Source: Rhizobium sp. 18055
GTDB lineage: Bacteria > Pseudomonadota > Alphaproteobacteria > Rhizobiales > Rhizobiaceae
Length of the DNA: 64,000 nt
Direction: 5' to 3'
Assembly (NCBI RefSeq): GCF_902706285.1
Contig: NZ_CACSKD010000012.1
Location: 120,821-184,820, forward strand
The notes below the pieces were generated by a model that was not told where the DNA came from, made no database searches, and saw only the letters and a program-made list of their open reading frames with translations. Of this stretch, positions 23,494 through 32,607 are shown in pieces; positions within the stretch are counted from its first letter, which is position 1; each line of letters opens with the position of its first letter. The translations under genes and the position numbers were made by a program.

Positions 23494-24531
23494 CTATAGC
23501 ATTACCGCGCATAACTCGGTCTTTGCCGATCCGAATTCATACTGCGCTGTTCCCGTGTGAAGCAGCGCCAGCCAGTCTCCTTCATTCAGAAAAGTGATCG
23601 TCGTCGCGGTTTCGCGGCTTGGCGATGCGGAAGCAGGGCCGCTGGTGGATGCCAGGATGGTCGTGCCGTTTGCCTCGATCGCTGCGCCATGTCCTGAAGA
23701 GGTGAGGGTGCTGGCACTGAGCGACAGCAGATAGAAGCCTGTCGCCGGAACGATCAGCCTGCTGCCGGCGCCCGAAGGCACGGCTGCACCTAAGCTGAAG
23801 CCACCCTGCCTTATCTGGAAATCATCAAAGCCGGTGCGGCTTGCAGCAGCCGGCGTCGCCGAGCTCGCCGCCAGTGATGCGCGTGCGATCGGACGGTTCG
23901 GGGTGCGCACGCTACCATCTGGGGCAACGCTCAATGCCGTCAGCCAGTTTTCGCCGTTGCCGCTGACCTTGATCGAGAACTCGTCGCTACCGGCAAGGCC
24001 CATTTCGGCGCGTCCCGACCAGGCGGTCTGGAAGAGCAGGGTGCCGGTGTCAGATGCTTCAGCCTTGTTGAGCTTCAGCTGATGGCCTTGCCCGGTATGG
24101 CTGAACAGGCTTGCCGGCGCGGCGACCGACAGGCGGTTGACCTCATCCGGTGTGGCATTGATGCCAAGCATCGGCAGCGAGCCATCGGCGCCAATCGCGA
24201 TGTTCCTCCACGCTGCGCCGTCGAAAGCCTTGACCTGGCCGGTGTCTGCGAAGAACGCGCGCCAGCCGGGTTTCGGCGTCAGGTAAAGCCAGGCACTGTC
24301 CTGCCTGACGGCGATCTGGCCCGGCCTGCCGGTCCATTCACCAACGGCAGTGCTGGCGATGAGATAGCATGCACCTTCCACGGGCGTTTCCGCGGGCGTT
24401 TGGAGTTGCGCGGCGATGGTCAGCTGGACGATGGCGTCGAGGCGTTGCAGTGCTTCGTTGTGGGGCACATGTTTCTGCGCCTGCGATGGCAGAATGTAGG
24501 GCAAGGCGAGGTTGTTGGTCTGATCGGACAC
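23494..24531 (-). CDS. DUF2793 protein with C1q-like C-terminal domain
   Basis: A 345-residue protein. Residues 5-100 are a DUF2793 domain (LALPYILPSQAQKHVPHNEALQRLDAIVQLTIAAQ, EGACYLIASTAVGEWTGRPGQIA, AWLYLTPKPGWRAFFADTGQ). This domain occurs in alphaproteobacterial phage-like and surface proteins. A beta-rich middle follows. The last 120 residues (GSRLIVPATGFYLLSLSAS, GAAIEANGTTILASTSG, TTITFLNEGDWLALLHTGTAQYEF) read like a C1q/TNF-type jelly roll. The GTG at 24531 has GGGAG 7 nt upstream; an ATG further upstream lacks one. It could be a relic tail-fibre-like protein or a secreted surface protein. No phage genes surround it. Confidence 0.72.
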   Translation of the reverse strand: MSDQTNNLALPYILPSQAQKHVPHNEALQRLDAIVQLTIAAQLQTPAETPVEGACYLIASTAVGEWTGRPGQIAVRQDSAWLYLTPKPGWRAFFADTGQVKAFDGAAWRNIAIGADGSLPMLGINATPDEVNRLSVAAPASLFSHTGQGHQLKLNKAEASDTGTLLFQTAWSGRAEMGLAGSDEFSIKVSGNGENWLTALSVAPDGSVRTPNRPIARASLAASSATPAAASRTGFDDFQIRQGGFSLGAAVPSGAGSRLIVPATGFYLLSLSASTLTSSGHGAAIEANGTTILASTSGPASASPSRETATTITFLNEGDWLALLHTGTAQYEFGSAKTELCAVML

Positions 24532-24660
24532 GATGCGGCTCCCGTGTTTGCGGCAGGTTTTCACTGCCGCAAATCCTAGATGCGTGTCGTGGAGCGGGGA
24601 TCAAAAGCGTGTTGGCGCTCTGATTTCAAACGGTTTTTCCGATCAATGATGCCCGTCCGG

Positions 24661-25470
24661 TCAGGGCTGGGGCACGCCGCCCCAGGAAATGAAGTCCGGA
24701 TTTGCAAAGTCGCTGTCGTGGGCCTGCCGCGTCTTGCCGTAGGTGAGCGGTCGTCCGTCGAGCGTCAGGGTCGAGCCGCCCGCCGCACGCAGAATGGCGT
24801 CGCCTGCCGCCGTGTCCCACTCCATGGTGCGGGTGAAGCGCGGATAGACATCGGCTTCGCCTTCGGCTAGCAGGCAGAATTTCAGCGATGAGCCGATGTT
24901 GGTGCATTCGGTGATCGCCTGCTCGGCCAGAAAGCGCGCTGTCCGTGGGCTGTCATGTGAGCGGCTGGCGAGCGCCGTGCGCTTTGCCTTGGCGAGGCGG
25001 ACATTGATCGGACGCCGGCGCTCGATCTGAAAATCGCTATCGATGTACAGTTTTTCGGCGTTGCCGCGCTCGCCCGAAAAGGCGATGCCCAAAGCCGGCG
25101 CGAAGACGATGCCGGCGACCGGATGGCCGTCGGCGATATAAGCGATATTAACGGTGAATTCCGGTCGCCTGTCGATAAATTCGCGGGTGCCGTCGAGGGG
25201 ATCGACCAGAAAGAAGGACGAGCCAATGGCGGGGACGATGCCGGCGGCGACCGATTCCTCTGCAATCACGGGGATGTCGGGAAACTCGCTGTGGAGATGC
25301 GCCAGGATGATCCGCTCGGCCTGTTCGTCGGCGACCGTCACAGGGCTGTTGTCGGCCTTGCAGGCAACCATGCAGCCCTTGATGTAGACCGCCATGATGG
25401 CCTTGCCGGCCTCCAGGGCAGCGCGTTCGAATGTCTGGAGCATCGCAGTCCGCTTCGATCCCTTTTCCAT
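24661..25470 (-). CDS. cysQ: 3'(2'),5'-bisphosphate nucleotidase CysQ
   Basis: A 269-residue member of the Mg-dependent, Li-sensitive phosphatase (inositol monophosphatase) superfamily. Metal-binding motifs are DNSPVTVADEQAE, the EE of VIAEES, DPLDGTREFIDRRPEFTVNIAYI and MEWDTAAGDAILRAAGG. CysQ hydrolyses 3'-phosphoadenosine 5'-phosphate to AMP, removing an inhibitor made during sulfate assimilation. The DPLDGTREFI form separates CysQ from inositol monophosphatases. The ATG at 25470 gives the usual length; one at 25443 is an alternative. No sulfur gene adjoins it. Confidence 0.9.
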   Translation of the reverse strand: MEKGSKRTAMLQTFERAALEAGKAIMAVYIKGCMVACKADNSPVTVADEQAERIILAHLHSEFPDIPVIAEESVAAGIVPAIGSSFFLVDPLDGTREFIDRRPEFTVNIAYIADGHPVAGIVFAPALGIAFSGERGNAEKLYIDSDFQIERRRPINVRLAKAKRTALASRSHDSPRTARFLAEQAITECTNIGSSLKFCLLAEGEADVYPRFTRTMEWDTAAGDAILRAAGGSTLTLDGRPLTYGKTRQAHDSDFANPDFISWGGVPQP

Positions 25471-25846
25471 CAGCCCTCAGCTATATTCGCTTTCGCCGGC
25501 CATTGCACCGCCAGTCTTTGGAAGGAGCGAGATGAGCGGCGTTTTGTAGCGATGGCGTATCGTGAATGCATCAGCAGCGATCATCCAGTGATTTCGTCAG
25601 TTTTCGAATGGAGAGCTACCTTTGCGGTTAAAAGTGGCGTTATGGGCTATCTGGTGTTGAAAAAATCGACTTTTTGAGTTCCAAAAAGTCATTTTCACCA
25701 AAACGGCAAAGAACTTTGGAGCTTTGTAATTTTGCACTTCCCTTTTGCATTGAAAGCAGTATGAAATCTTGAAACAAGGGCTCAGTAAGGGCTCTAATAA
25801 CAAGAGACGCAGGCCTTTCGGGGTTCTGTTTCCAGGGGAAAGACAT
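25471..25846. other. Intergenic region upstream of the liv operon
   Basis: About 375 bp with no supported gene, AT-rich toward the liv side. It includes a perfect 8-bp hairpin (GACTTTTT with AAAAAGTC, 25668-25690). The promoters of cysQ (minus strand) and of livH must lie here. Several overlapping open frames have no ribosome-binding site or coding pattern. Confidence 0.5.
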
Positions 25847-26749
25847 ATGGAATATTTTGTCCAGCAGCTCGTCAATGGGCTGACTCTTGGATCGATCTAT
25901 GGCCTTGTGGCTATTGGCTATACGATGGTTTACGGCATTGTCGGCATGATCAATTTCGCCCATGGCGATATCTTCATGATCGGCGGTTTTGCTTCCCTTA
26001 TCGTCTTTCTGGTCCTCACATCGATGTTTGCCGGCCTCCCGGTTGCGGTTCTGCTGCTGGCGATGCTGCTCGTTGCGATGCTGATGACGAGTTTGTGGAA
26101 CTGGACGATCGAGCGTGTCGCCTATCGTCCGCTGCGCGGCTCTTTCCGCCTCGCGCCGCTGATCACCGCGATCGGTATGTCGATCACGCTGTCGAACTTC
26201 ATCCAGGTCACGCAGGGACCGCGCAACAAGCCGATCCCGCCAATGATCAGCACGATCTACAATGTCGGCGGCATCACGATCTCGCTGAAGCAGATCGTCA
26301 TCATGATCATCACCGCGGTTCTGCTGACGGTGTTCTGGTATCTCGTCAATCATACGGCCCTCGGGCGCGCCCAGCGTGCGACCGAGCAGGACCGGAAGAT
26401 GGCGGCCCTGCTCGGCGTCAATGTGGATCAGACCATCTCGGTCACGTTCATCATGGGTGCGGCACTCGCGGCCGTCGCCGGCACGATGTATCTGATGTAT
26501 TATGGCGTGGTGAACTTCAACGACGGTTTCGTGCCGGGCGTGAAGGCGTTTACGGCGGCCGTTCTCGGCGGCATCGGTTCGCTGCCGGGCGCTGTTCTCG
26601 GCGGCCTGATGATCGGCCTGATCGAATCCCTGTGGTCGGCCTATTTCACCATCGCATACAAGGACGTGGCGACCTTCGCCATCCTCGCTTTCGTGCTGAT
26701 CTTCAAGCCGACAGGTATCCTGGGCCGGCCGGAAGTCGAGAAGGTTTAA
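25847..26749 (+). CDS. livH: Branched-chain amino-acid ABC transporter permease LivH
   Basis: A 300-residue inner-membrane permease of the HAAT family with eight or more helices. The N-terminal QQLVNGLTLGSIYGLVAIGYTMVYGIVGMINFAHGD is the family signature. The C-terminal FKAFTAAVLGGIGSLPGAVLGGLMIGLIE-type segment (here VKAFTAAVLGGIGSLPGAVLGGLMIGLIES) is also diagnostic. It pairs with LivM to form the pore for leucine, isoleucine and valine uptake. AGGGGAAAG precedes the ATG at 25847. First gene of livHMGF; livM follows 4 bp after the stop. Confidence 0.93.
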   Translation: MEYFVQQLVNGLTLGSIYGLVAIGYTMVYGIVGMINFAHGDIFMIGGFASLIVFLVLTSMFAGLPVAVLLLAMLLVAMLMTSLWNWTIERVAYRPLRGSFRLAPLITAIGMSITLSNFIQVTQGPRNKPIPPMISTIYNVGGITISLKQIVIMIITAVLLTVFWYLVNHTALGRAQRATEQDRKMAALLGVNVDQTISVTFIMGAALAAVAGTMYLMYYGVVNFNDGFVPGVKAFTAAVLGGIGSLPGAVLGGLMIGLIESLWSAYFTIAYKDVATFAILAFVLIFKPTGILGRPEVEKV

Positions 26750-26753
26750 CGTC

Positions 26754-28145
26754 ATGGCAAATGTTGAAAACACCCCTGGCAAGCCCGCTTCCGGACTTGT
26801 CCAGAAGGGTATTAAAGAAGCTCTGTTCGCCGCCATCATCTCATTCGGCATGTTCGTGCTCTATGTCGGCCTGAAGACCGACCAGAACATCAGCAACGAA
26901 CTTGTAATCGTGCAGCGCTGGGGCCTGCTGGCCATCTTCGTTGCGATTGCAGCGGTCGGGCGGTTTGCGATCGTGGTCTTCCTGCGTCCGCATCTGGATG
27001 CACGCAAGCTGGCGAAAGCCCGCAGCGGCGAGTTGGAGATCTCGACCGACAAGGGCTTCTTCCACACGCATTTCCTGAAAATTGCGCTTGTCGCGCTGCT
27101 GCTCTACCCCGTCGTCATCGTGGCGCTGGTCGGTGCGCAGGGCTCGCTGAAGTGGGTCGATAACTTCGGGATCCAGATCCTGATCTACGTGATGCTGGCC
27201 TGGGGCCTGAACATCGTCGTCGGTCTCGCCGGTCTGCTCGATCTCGGTTACGTCGCCTTCTACGCGGTCGGTGCCTATTCCTACGCGCTGCTGTCGAGCT
27301 ATTTCGGCCTGTCCTTCTGGCTGCTGCTGCCGCTTTCCGGTGTTTTCGCAGCGCTCTGGGGCATCATTCTCGGCTTTCCGGTGCTGCGCCTGCGCGGCGA
27401 CTATCTGGCGATCGTGACGCTGGCGTTCGGCGAAATCATCCGCCTCGTCATAATCAACTGGACGGCGCTGACCAAGGGGACGTTCGGTATCGCCAGCATT
27501 CCGAAGGCAACGCTGTTCGGCATTCCCTTCGATGCCAGCCCGCATGGCTTTGCCAAGCTGTTCCATCTGCCGATTTCGTCCGCCTACTACAAGATCTTCC
27601 TGTTCTATCTGATCCTGGCTCTGTGCATGCTGACGGCCTACGTCACCATCCGCCTGCGCCGCATGCCGATCGGCCGTGCCTGGGAAGCGCTGCGCGAAGA
27701 CGAAATCGCCTGCCGTTCGCTCGGCATCAACACGGTGACGACCAAGCTCACGGCTTTTGCCACGGGTGCGATGTTCGGCGGTTTTGCCGGTTCGTTCTTC
27801 GCCGCCCGCCAGGGTTTCGTATCACCGGAATCCTTCGTCTTCCTCGAATCGGCCGTCATTCTTGCCATCGTCGTTCTCGGCGGCATGGGCTCGCTCACCG
27901 GTATCGCCATCGCTGCGATCGTGATGATCGGCGGTACGGAATTGCTGCGCGAGATGGATTTCCTGAAGGCGATCTTCGGGCCAGATTTCACGCCGGAACT
28001 CTACCGCATGCTGCTCTTCGGTCTGGCGATGGTCGTCGTCATGCTGATCAAGCCGCGCGGCTTCGTAGGGTCGCGTGAACCGACGGCCTTCCTGAAAGAA
28101 CGAAAGTCTGTTTCCGGAAGCTTCACCAAGGAGGGCCACGGTTGA
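26754..28145 (+). CDS. livM: Branched-chain amino-acid ABC transporter permease LivM
   Basis: A 463-residue permease, longer than LivH because of extra N-terminal helices (residues 20-60 and 100-130). The HAAT core begins at IQILIYVMLAWGLNIVVGLAGLLDLGYVAFYAVGAYSYALLS. It contains GIILGFPVLRLRGDYLAIVTLAFGEIIRL and RAWEALREDEIACRSLGINTVTTKLTAFATGAMFGGFAGSFFAARQGF, the EAA-type loop that contacts the ATPases. The stop TGA shares its last base with the livG ATG, so translation is probably coupled. Confidence 0.93.
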   Translation: MANVENTPGKPASGLVQKGIKEALFAAIISFGMFVLYVGLKTDQNISNELVIVQRWGLLAIFVAIAAVGRFAIVVFLRPHLDARKLAKARSGELEISTDKGFFHTHFLKIALVALLLYPVVIVALVGAQGSLKWVDNFGIQILIYVMLAWGLNIVVGLAGLLDLGYVAFYAVGAYSYALLSSYFGLSFWLLLPLSGVFAALWGIILGFPVLRLRGDYLAIVTLAFGEIIRLVIINWTALTKGTFGIASIPKATLFGIPFDASPHGFAKLFHLPISSAYYKIFLFYLILALCMLTAYVTIRLRRMPIGRAWEALREDEIACRSLGINTVTTKLTAFATGAMFGGFAGSFFAARQGFVSPESFVFLESAVILAIVVLGGMGSLTGIAIAAIVMIGGTELLREMDFLKAIFGPDFTPELYRMLLFGLAMVVVMLIKPRGFVGSREPTAFLKERKSVSGSFTKEGHG

Positions 28146-29020
28146 TGAGCCCCCAGGAAACCAACATGACCAGCGATACCCTGCTCAAGGTCGAGCATCT
28201 GTCGATGAAGTTCGGCGGTCTGATGGCCATCAACGACTTCTCGTTCGAAGCCAAGCGCGGCGACATCACCGCGCTGATCGGACCGAACGGTGCCGGCAAG
28301 ACCACCGTGTTCAACTGCATCACCGGCTTCTACAAGCCGACGATGGGCATGATCACCATGCAGCAGAAGAGCGGCAAGGAATTTCTGCTCGAGCGTCTGC
28401 CGGACTTCCGGATCACCAAGGAAGCCAAGGTCGCCCGTACCTTCCAGAACATCCGGCTGTTTTCCGGCCTCACGGTTCTCGAAAACCTGCTGGTGGCCCA
28501 GCACAACAAGCTGATGCGGGCGTCCGGCTACACCATTCTCGGCCTGCTTGGCATCGGTCGCTACGCTGCGGAAGCGAAGAACTCGATCGAACTTGCCCGC
28601 CATTGGCTGGAGAAGGCAGATCTGATCGATCGCGCCGACGATCCTGCCGGCGATCTGCCTTACGGTGCCCAGCGTCGTCTGGAAATTGCGCGAGCGATGT
28701 GCACCGAGCCGGAGCTTCTGTGCCTCGACGAGCCGGCCGCCGGTCTCAACCCGCGTGAATCGGCTGTGCTGAACGCGCTGCTGCGCGACATCCGGGCCGA
28801 TAGCGGCACGTCCATCCTTTTGATCGAACACGACATGTCGGTGGTGATGGAAATTTCCGACCACGTAGTCGTGCTCGAATACGGCCAGAAGATTTCCGAT
28901 GGCACGCCTGACCATGTGAAAAACGATCCGAGGGTCATCGCGGCCTATCTCGGTGTCGAGGATGAGGAAGTTGAAGACGTGATTGCAGCCGTCGAGAGCC
29001 TCGAAGGAGGCGCAAACTGA
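28145..29020 (+). CDS. livG: Branched-chain amino-acid ABC transporter ATPase LivG
   Basis: A 291-residue cytoplasmic ATPase. Walker A is GPNGAGKTT and the signature loop is LPYGAQRRLEIARA (the LSGGQ equivalent is degenerate, as in other LivG proteins). Walker B is LLCLDEPAAGLNP, and the switch His is in LLIEHDM. The insert between Walker A and the signature (FLLERLPDFRITKEAKVARTFQNIRLFSGLTVLENLLVAQH) is typical. The start at 28145 lies 9 nt after AAGGAGGG inside livM; an ATG at 28166 is a weaker alternative. It powers uptake together with LivF. Confidence 0.93.
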   Translation: MSPQETNMTSDTLLKVEHLSMKFGGLMAINDFSFEAKRGDITALIGPNGAGKTTVFNCITGFYKPTMGMITMQQKSGKEFLLERLPDFRITKEAKVARTFQNIRLFSGLTVLENLLVAQHNKLMRASGYTILGLLGIGRYAAEAKNSIELARHWLEKADLIDRADDPAGDLPYGAQRRLEIARAMCTEPELLCLDEPAAGLNPRESAVLNALLRDIRADSGTSILLIEHDMSVVMEISDHVVVLEYGQKISDGTPDHVKNDPRVIAAYLGVEDEEVEDVIAAVESLEGGAN

Positions 29021-29748
29021 TGACCGGTCAGCCACTTCTCAAAGTCCAGGGTGTTGAAACCTATTACGGCAATATCCGCGCGCTCGCCGGCATCGACGTC
29101 GAAGTCAACCAGGGCGAAATCGTCAGCCTGATCGGCGCCAACGGCGCCGGCAAGTCGACGCTGATGATGACGATCTGCGGCAGCCCGCAGGCGCGTACCG
29201 GCTCGATCATTTTCGAAGGCCGCGACATCACCAAGATGCCGACACACGAAATCGCCCGCCTGCGCATCGCGCAGTCGCCCGAGGGGCGTCGCATTTTCCC
29301 GCGCATGAGCGTGATGGAAAACCTGCAGATGGGTGCCGGTCTCGATAACCTGAAATACTTCAAGGAAGACGTCGAGAAGATCTTCGTGATGTTCCCGCGT
29401 CTGAAGGAGCGCCAGACACAGCGCGGCGGTACGCTTTCGGGCGGCGAGCAGCAGATGCTGTCGATCGGCCGCGCGCTGATGGCACGCCCGAAGCTGCTGC
29501 TTCTGGACGAACCGTCGCTCGGCCTCGCACCTCTGATCGTCAAGGGCATCTTCGAGGCGATCAAGACGCTCAACAAGGAAGACGGACTGACCGTGTTCCT
29601 GGTCGAGCAGAACGCCTTTGCGGCACTGAAGCTGTCGGACCGCGCTTACGTGATGGTCAACGGCAAGGTGACGATGAGCGGTTCGGGCAGGGAACTGCTG
29701 GCAAATCCCGAGGTACGCGCCGCCTATCTCGAAGGCGGACGGCATTGA
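29020..29748 (+). CDS. livF: Branched-chain amino-acid ABC transporter ATPase LivF
   Basis: A 242-residue ATPase with Walker A GANGAGKST, the AQSPEGRRIFPRMSVMENL block typical of LivF, signature LSGGEQQMLSIGRALMARP, Walker B LLLLDEPSLGLAP and switch EQN (the usual switch-loop His is replaced in LivF proteins). The ATG overlaps the livG stop (ATGA). It forms the heterodimeric nucleotide-binding unit with LivG. Confidence 0.93.
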   Translation: MTGQPLLKVQGVETYYGNIRALAGIDVEVNQGEIVSLIGANGAGKSTLMMTICGSPQARTGSIIFEGRDITKMPTHEIARLRIAQSPEGRRIFPRMSVMENLQMGAGLDNLKYFKEDVEKIFVMFPRLKERQTQRGGTLSGGEQQMLSIGRALMARPKLLLLDEPSLGLAPLIVKGIFEAIKTLNKEDGLTVFLVEQNAFAALKLSDRAYVMVNGKVTMSGSGRELLANPEVRAAYLEGGRH

Positions 29749-29772
29749 GCATGACGAAGGGGAGACTTTGAT

Positions 29773-30126
29773 ATGCAGGGACTTTTCTTTGAAAGCGACA
29801 CCGGCGTGCGTAGCATCATCCGGTTTCTGGTGATGCTGATCGGCTTCTGGACCGCATGGCGCTCCGGCAAGGCTGCGGCCGAAAACTGGAGCGACTATCC
29901 AATCGTCATCGCCTACACCGTGCTGTTGGCCGCAGCGATGCAGTTTCTGCATCACGCGCTGTTCGACGGACCGGTGATCAGCGTCTTCTACTACGTCATC
30001 GACCTGGTGCTTCTTTTGATCTTCTCGACGGCCGGCTATCGCTATCGCCGCACCAACCAGATGGTCAATAACTACTACTGGCTCTACGAAAAGACTTCCG
30101 CCTTCTCCTGGAAGGCTAAACATTGA
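29773..30126 (+). CDS. Small polytopic membrane protein of the liv operon
   Basis: A 117-residue protein with three or four hydrophobic segments: IIRFLVMLIGFWTAWRSG, YPIVIAYTVLLAAAMQFLHHALF and VISVFYYVIDLVLLLIFSTAGYRY. The hydrophilic tail is RRTNQMVNNYYWLYEKTSAFSWKAKH. It lies 24 bp after livF and upstream of livK in the same direction. Proteins of this kind occur in liv clusters of other rhizobia, but I know of no assigned function. A regulatory or stabilising role in the transporter is only a guess. Confidence 0.8.
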   Translation: MQGLFFESDTGVRSIIRFLVMLIGFWTAWRSGKAAAENWSDYPIVIAYTVLLAAAMQFLHHALFDGPVISVFYYVIDLVLLLIFSTAGYRYRRTNQMVNNYYWLYEKTSAFSWKAKH

Positions 30127-30188
30127 CAGCCGGTTGAAACTAGGGACAGATTACCTCTTCGAGTGGAACAAGTTTCCCGGCGCAGTAA

Positions 30189-30225
30189 AGCGGGTAATGC
30201 GCTGGGTAGTGGAACATAACCCGCT
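30189..30225 (+). promoter_or_regulatory. Hairpin in the livK leader
   Basis: AGCGGGT pairs with ACCCGCT around a 23-nt loop. It is followed by AAAAAATTGGGAG, the livK ribosome-binding region. It has no U-tract, so it is more likely an mRNA-stabilising or processing element than a terminator; that would favour higher livK levels than the permease genes. Confidence 0.5.
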
Positions 30226-30245
30226 AAAAAATTGGGAGTAACATA

Positions 30246-31370
30246 ATGAAGAAGTCTCTTCTGTCGGCAGTGGCTCTGACGGCGATGGTCGCCTTCAGCG
30301 GTAACGCATGGGCCGACATCCTGGTTGCCGTTGCCGGTCCGCTGACGGGCCCGAACGCAGCATTCGGTGCTCAGCTCCAGAAGGGTGCCGAGCAGGCAGC
30401 TGCTGACATCAACGCTGCTGGCGGCATCAACGGCGAGCAGATCAAGATCGTGCTCGGCGACGACGTGTCCGACCCGAAGCAGGGCATCTCGGTTGCCAAC
30501 AAGTTTGCTGCTGACGGCGTCAAGTTCGTCATCGGTCACTTCAACTCGGGCGTTTCGATCCCGGCTTCCGAAGTCTACGCTGAAAACGGCATCCTCGAAA
30601 TCACGCCTGCTGCGACCAACCCGCAGTTCACGGAGCGTGGCCTCTGGAACACGTTCCGTACCTGCGGTCGTGACGACCAGCAGGGCGGCATCGCCGGCAA
30701 GTACCTTGCCGACCACTTCAAGGACGCCAAGATCGCTGTCGTCCATGACAAGACACCTTACGGCCAGGGCCTCGCTGACGAAACCAAGAAGGCCATGAAT
30801 GCCGCTGGTATCACCGAAGTCATGTACGAAGGCATCAACGTCGGCGACAAGGACTTCTCGGCCCTCATCGCCAAGATGAAGGAAGCCGGCGTCTCGGTCA
30901 TCTATTGGGGCGGTCTCCACACCGAAGCTGGTCTGATCATCCGTCAGGCTGCTGACCAGGGCCTCAAGGCCAAGCTCGTATCGGGCGATGGTATCGTTTC
31001 GAACGAACTGGCGTCGATCGCTGGCGATGCTGTCGAAGGCACGCTGAACACGTTCGGCCCTGACGCGACCCTGGATCCTGCCAACAAGGACCTCGTTGCG
31101 AAGTTCAAGGCTGCCGGCTTCAACCCAGAAGCTTACACGCTGTATTCCTACGCTGCGATGCAGACGATTGCTGAAGCTGCCAAGGCAGCTGCTTCGACCG
31201 ATGCTGAAGCCGTAGCTGCAGCCATGAAGGCAAAGGGTCCGTTCAAGACCGTTCTCGGCGAAATCTCGTTCGACGAAAAGGGCGACCCGAAGATCCCAGG
31301 CTACATCATGTACGAATGGAAGAAGGGCCCGGACGGCAAGTTCAGCTACTTCCCACAGGGCGCAATGTAA
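30246..31370 (+). CDS. livK: Branched-chain amino-acid ABC transporter substrate-binding protein LivK
   Basis: A 374-residue periplasmic binding protein of the Leu/Ile/Val (type I, Peripla_BP_6) family. A Sec signal peptide is present (KKSLLSAVALTAMVAFSGNAWA, mature from about residue 24). ILVAVAGPLTGPNAAFGAQLQKGAEQAAADINAAGGINGEQIKIVLGDD is the standard N-lobe start, and HFNSGVSIPASEVYAENGILEITPAATNP lines the ligand cleft. It delivers ligand to LivHM. The codons are strongly biased to C-ending, frequent codons, consistent with high expression. A strong terminator follows 25 bp after the stop. Confidence 0.94.
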   Translation: MKKSLLSAVALTAMVAFSGNAWADILVAVAGPLTGPNAAFGAQLQKGAEQAAADINAAGGINGEQIKIVLGDDVSDPKQGISVANKFAADGVKFVIGHFNSGVSIPASEVYAENGILEITPAATNPQFTERGLWNTFRTCGRDDQQGGIAGKYLADHFKDAKIAVVHDKTPYGQGLADETKKAMNAAGITEVMYEGINVGDKDFSALIAKMKEAGVSVIYWGGLHTEAGLIIRQAADQGLKAKLVSGDGIVSNELASIAGDAVEGTLNTFGPDATLDPANKDLVAKFKAAGFNPEAYTLYSYAAMQTIAEAAKAAASTDAEAVAAAMKAKGPFKTVLGEISFDEKGDPKIPGYIMYEWKKGPDGKFSYFPQGAM

Positions 31371-31394
31371 GCCTTTGATCTCCTGATCATCTTG

Positions 31395-31422
31395 GAAGCC
31401 CGGCCTCGTGCCGGGCTTCTTT
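31395..31422 (+). terminator. Intrinsic terminator of the liv operon
   Basis: A perfect 10-bp stem (GAAGCCCGGC with GCCGGGCTTC) around CTCGT, followed by TTTGCTTTG. The rest of the gap to 31606 shows no gene. Confidence 0.88.
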
Positions 31423-31606
31423 GCTTTGTGCGATGGTCGGCAGGACAACAACAGGCAGGTTTCGTGGCGCAGTTTTGCCAGTTTGCGCAAAGCGCTTGCG
31501 ATTGGGGCCGATGCGGTTAGGATCGCTTGCAGATTCAACATGTTGCCGCGTCCCGGCGCCGCCTTGTGCGGCGCGACGCGGCAAGCAAGGATACGGATTT
31601 GTTGCC

Positions 31607-32578
31607 ATGCCCCGCCCCAAAATTCTCCTGACCCGGCGCTGGCCGACTGCCGTCGAGGCTGTTCTTGCAGAGCGGTTCGATGCAACCTTCAATATCGATG
31701 ACCTGCCGATGACGGCGGATGCGATTGGCGAGGCGTTGCGCACCCATGATGCCGTGCTGCCGACGGTATCGGACAAGCTGCCGGCGTCGGTTTTCGAAGG
31801 CGGTGCGATCCGGGCGAAGATCCTCGGCAATTTCGGCGTCGGCTACAATCACATCGATATCGCCGCCGCCAAGGCAAATGGCATCGCGGTGACCAATACA
31901 CCGGGAGTGCTCACCGATTGCACCGCCGACATCGCCATGCTGCTGCTGCTGTCGGTAGCGCGACGCGGCGGTGAGGGCGAACGGCAGATCCGGGCCGACG
32001 CATGGAAGGGCTGGTGCCCGACGCACATGATCGGGACGAAAGTATCAGGCAAAACAGTCGGCATCATCGGTTTCGGGCGGATCGGCAAGGCGTTTGCGCA
32101 GCGTTGTCACTTCGGCGTCGGCATGGATGTGGTGTTCTACAACCGATCGATCGTCGATCCCGCCGAAGCGGCCCGCTATGGCGCGCGGCAGTTGCCGACC
32201 GTTGAGGATGTGCTGGCGACGGCGGATTTCGTCTCGCTGCATTGCCCCGGCGGTGCCGAGAACCGGCACCTCATGAACGCTGCGCGGTTTGCGGCAATGA
32301 AGCCTGGCGCCTTCCTGATCAATACGGCCCGCGGCGATGTTGTTGATGAGGCAGCGTTGGTCGTAGCGCTTGAGGCGGGTGTGATCCGTGGTGCGGGTCT
32401 CGATGTCTATGAGGCCGAGCCGCATGTGCCGGAACGATTGCGTGGCATGGAGAATGTCGTGCTGTTGCCCCATCTCGGCAGCGCCACCGAAGAGACCCGA
32501 AATGCCATGGGCATGAAGGTGGTCGACAACATCACCGCTTTCTTCGAGGGCAGGGAGCCGCCTGACCGGGTGGCTTGA
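31607..32578 (+). CDS. D-isomer-specific 2-hydroxyacid dehydrogenase (glyoxylate/hydroxypyruvate reductase-like)
   Basis: A 323-residue NAD(P)-dependent dehydrogenase. The NAD motif is GKTVGIIGFGRIGKAFAQR. Substrate-domain landmarks are GNFGVGYNHIDIAAAKANGIAVTNTPGVLTDCTADIAMLLLL. The catalytic triad is Arg in INTARGDVVDE, Glu in DVYEAEP and His in PHLGSATEETR. These match glyoxylate/hydroxypyruvate reductases. The ATG at 31607 gives a normal N-terminus (RPKILLTRRWPTAVEAVL); the open frame further upstream is non-coding and overlaps the liv terminator. No partner gene helps to fix the substrate. Confidence 0.88.
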   Translation: MPRPKILLTRRWPTAVEAVLAERFDATFNIDDLPMTADAIGEALRTHDAVLPTVSDKLPASVFEGGAIRAKILGNFGVGYNHIDIAAAKANGIAVTNTPGVLTDCTADIAMLLLLSVARRGGEGERQIRADAWKGWCPTHMIGTKVSGKTVGIIGFGRIGKAFAQRCHFGVGMDVVFYNRSIVDPAEAARYGARQLPTVEDVLATADFVSLHCPGGAENRHLMNAARFAAMKPGAFLINTARGDVVDEAALVVALEAGVIRGAGLDVYEAEPHVPERLRGMENVVLLPHLGSATEETRNAMGMKVVDNITAFFEGREPPDRVA

Positions 32579-32607
32579 GACGATCTCTGCAAGGCGGAGA
32601 GTGGGCG

